Source: CAADGU01 sp964467705 (lineage in GTDB: Bacteria > Chloroflexota > Anaerolineae > Promineifilales > Promineifilaceae). From it: a DNA stretch of 64,000 bases. A program made the position numbers and the translations under genes. The stretch covers positions 16,804 through 80,803 of the forward strand of contig CAYXUZ010000010.1 of NCBI GenBank assembly GCA_964467705.1, given 5' to 3'. The notes beneath the pieces are model-generated. The model was not told the DNA's origin. It worked only from the letters and a program-made list of their open reading frames with translations, and did not search any database. This document shows, in pieces, positions 63,106 to 64,000 of the stretch (positions are counted from its first letter, which is position 1; each line of letters starts with the position of its first letter).

Positions 63106-63581
63106 ATTGGTGGTATTCTATGAACCGGCGCATTGCCTCCAGCGGCCCAGGGGCCAAATTGTTCTCGCATATTGCCCACCATTTGGATGGCCCCAGTTTG
63201 CGCTGGAGCAACGGCCGTTTTGCTCCCGGCGCATTCCTCACCGGCGTACCGCTCCTTATACTCACAACCATCGGCGCTAAAAGCGGCGAGCCTCGCTCCG
63301 TTCCTCTATTGGGCACACCGGATGATGACAACATCATCCTCATCGCCTCCAACTGGGGTGGCAAAAAACATCCGGCCTGGTATCATAACCTCAAAGCCAA
63401 CCCACAGGTGCAGGTAGCTTGTAAGGGGCAAACCCAAACCTTCATTGCCCAGGAAGTGACCGGCCCGGCATACGGCCGTTGCTGGCAGCAAGCCATCGCC
63501 ATTTATCCGGGTTATGAACTGTACAAGTCGCGGACTGACGGCCGTGCCATCCCCATCATTCTCCTCACGCCACAAACTTAA
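63102..63581 (+). CDS. Deazaflavin (F420)-dependent nitroreductase-like protein, Ddn family
   Basis: 159 residues. The core LLILTTIGAKSGEPRSVPLL, NIILIASNWGGKKHPAWYHNL and NPQVQVACKG match the Ddn/PF04075 family that binds F420. Start at 63102 overlaps the AraC stop. Substrate unknown; suggests the organism may make or take up F420. Confidence 0.88.
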   Translation: MNWWYSMNRRIASSGPGAKLFSHIAHHLDGPSLRWSNGRFAPGAFLTGVPLLILTTIGAKSGEPRSVPLLGTPDDDNIILIASNWGGKKHPAWYHNLKANPQVQVACKGQTQTFIAQEVTGPAYGRCWQQAIAIYPGYELYKSRTDGRAIPIILLTPQT

Positions 63582-63764
63582 CCTGGAGCCCGGTCTATTT
63601 TATGCGGCTAACCAGATATTCTGACAACTGGCGCATTTTTCGCCACCATTTGTCATTGAACAAAGACACGTCAATACATACAATTAGCATTGTTGCGCCT
63701 GGGTTGGGAACGACTTTTAGATTTTCAATTCCGTGCCAACCGTAACCAATTAAAGGGGAAAGAA

Positions 63765-64000
63765 ATGAAAACCTTATTCAAACACTATAAAGTGTTACTT
63801 ATTCTGTTTATGCTTTTAGCAGCAGCAATTAACTTGGCTGCCTGTGGTAATGAAACGCCGACGACACCTGTTGCCGAAGTAGCCGAAGAAGAGCCATCTG
63901 CCACGCCCGTACCACCGACAGATACCCCAGAACCCACGAACACACCGTTGCCCACCGACACACCAGCGCCCACGGCAACCCCCACCGATACCTCCACACC
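63765..64000 (+). CDS. Lipoprotein, 3' truncated by window edge
   Basis: ATG after AAAGGGG. Signal peptide with lipobox NLAAC (Cys27), then a Thr/Pro-rich linker (PTDTPEPTNTPLPTDTPAPT). The rest lies outside the window; the linker style matches other substrate-binding or surface lipoproteins here. Confidence 0.75.
   Translation, partial: MKTLFKHYKVLLILFMLLAAAINLAACGNETPTTPVAEVAEEEPSATPVPPTDTPEPTNTPLPTDTPAPTATPTDTST

Overview
This 64 kb window is a contig of a free-living, polysaccharide-degrading bacterium with moderately high GC. I read it as a member of the Chloroflexota (Anaerolineae-like). That placement is an inference from gene style, not a phylogenetic result: type 2 isopentenyl-diphosphate isomerase next to a polyprenyl synthase, secreted enzymes ending in a YLPVILKP-like tail, many 'GTCATTCCGA...TCGGAATGAC' intergenic hairpins, and proline/threonine- or glutamate-rich linkers after lipoboxes. 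No rRNA, tRNA, CRISPR array, prophage or transposase was found. Two scaffold gaps (N runs) lie inside rpoC (46790-46799) and a response regulator (61203-61244).

Layout. (1) 1-9.4 kb is a pectin/uronate locus: uxaC (5' cut by the window edge), a UxaE-type tagaturonate epimerase, a secreted pectate lyase, an SDR fructuronate reductase, a LarA-family nickel-type epimerase, gluconokinase, 6-phosphogluconate dehydrogenase and KDPG aldolase. (2) 10.1-19.4 kb is a galactan locus with the same parts as the Bacillus gan system: GH53 galactanase, binding protein, two permeases, GH42 beta-galactosidase and a LacI-type repressor, with a promoter and a perfect 20-bp palindrome in front. Together these suggest use of pectin backbone plus galactan side chains. 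(3) 19.6-26.5 kb is mixed: DUF190, an RlmN-CrcB fusion, a small membrane protein, a NagD-like phosphatase, GNAT, an ECF sigma factor with a FecR-like membrane protein, and an SDR. (4) 26.5-33 kb holds a 2007-residue secreted amylopullulanase behind a dyad operator and a terminator-bearing leader. (5) 33-43.7 kb is mostly housekeeping: biotin carboxylase, a Tag-like glycosylase, xseA, xseB, ftsY, prfB with a programmed frameshift, and a beta-helix secreted protein and a 2-hydroxyacid dehydrogenase between xseA and xseB. (6) 43.7-50.5 kb: rpoC with its own promoter and leader, then a prenyl synthase and Fni on the minus strand. (7) 50.5-56 kb: an OB-fold lipoprotein and a surface-polysaccharide group (UXS-like epimerase, O-antigen ligase, GtrA, GT4). 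(8) 56-64 kb: a P-loop ATPase, a beta-flower-like protein, a thioesterase, a BchI-like ATPase, ACP, an alkyltransferase-like protein, a receiver protein, DJ-1/PfpI, AraC, a Ddn-like oxidoreductase and a partial lipoprotein.

The two strongest unusual signals are as follows. First, the palindromic octamer ACGGCCGT occurs about 155 times by my hand count (roughly one per 410 bp), on the order of a hundred times more than composition predicts. It is used in all three reading frames and is nearly absent from a few genes. It resembles the HIP1 palindrome of cyanobacteria in behaviour but not in sequence. Second, the gene order predicts a uronate route in which D-mannonate is not dehydrated but epimerised at C2 by a LarA-type enzyme to D-gluconate, phosphorylated and sent to the pentose phosphate pathway. 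A third theme is a set of at least ten families of short intergenic hairpins. They supply stop codons and C-terminal residues to neighbouring genes, and in one case (O-antigen ligase) sit in frame inside the coding sequence.
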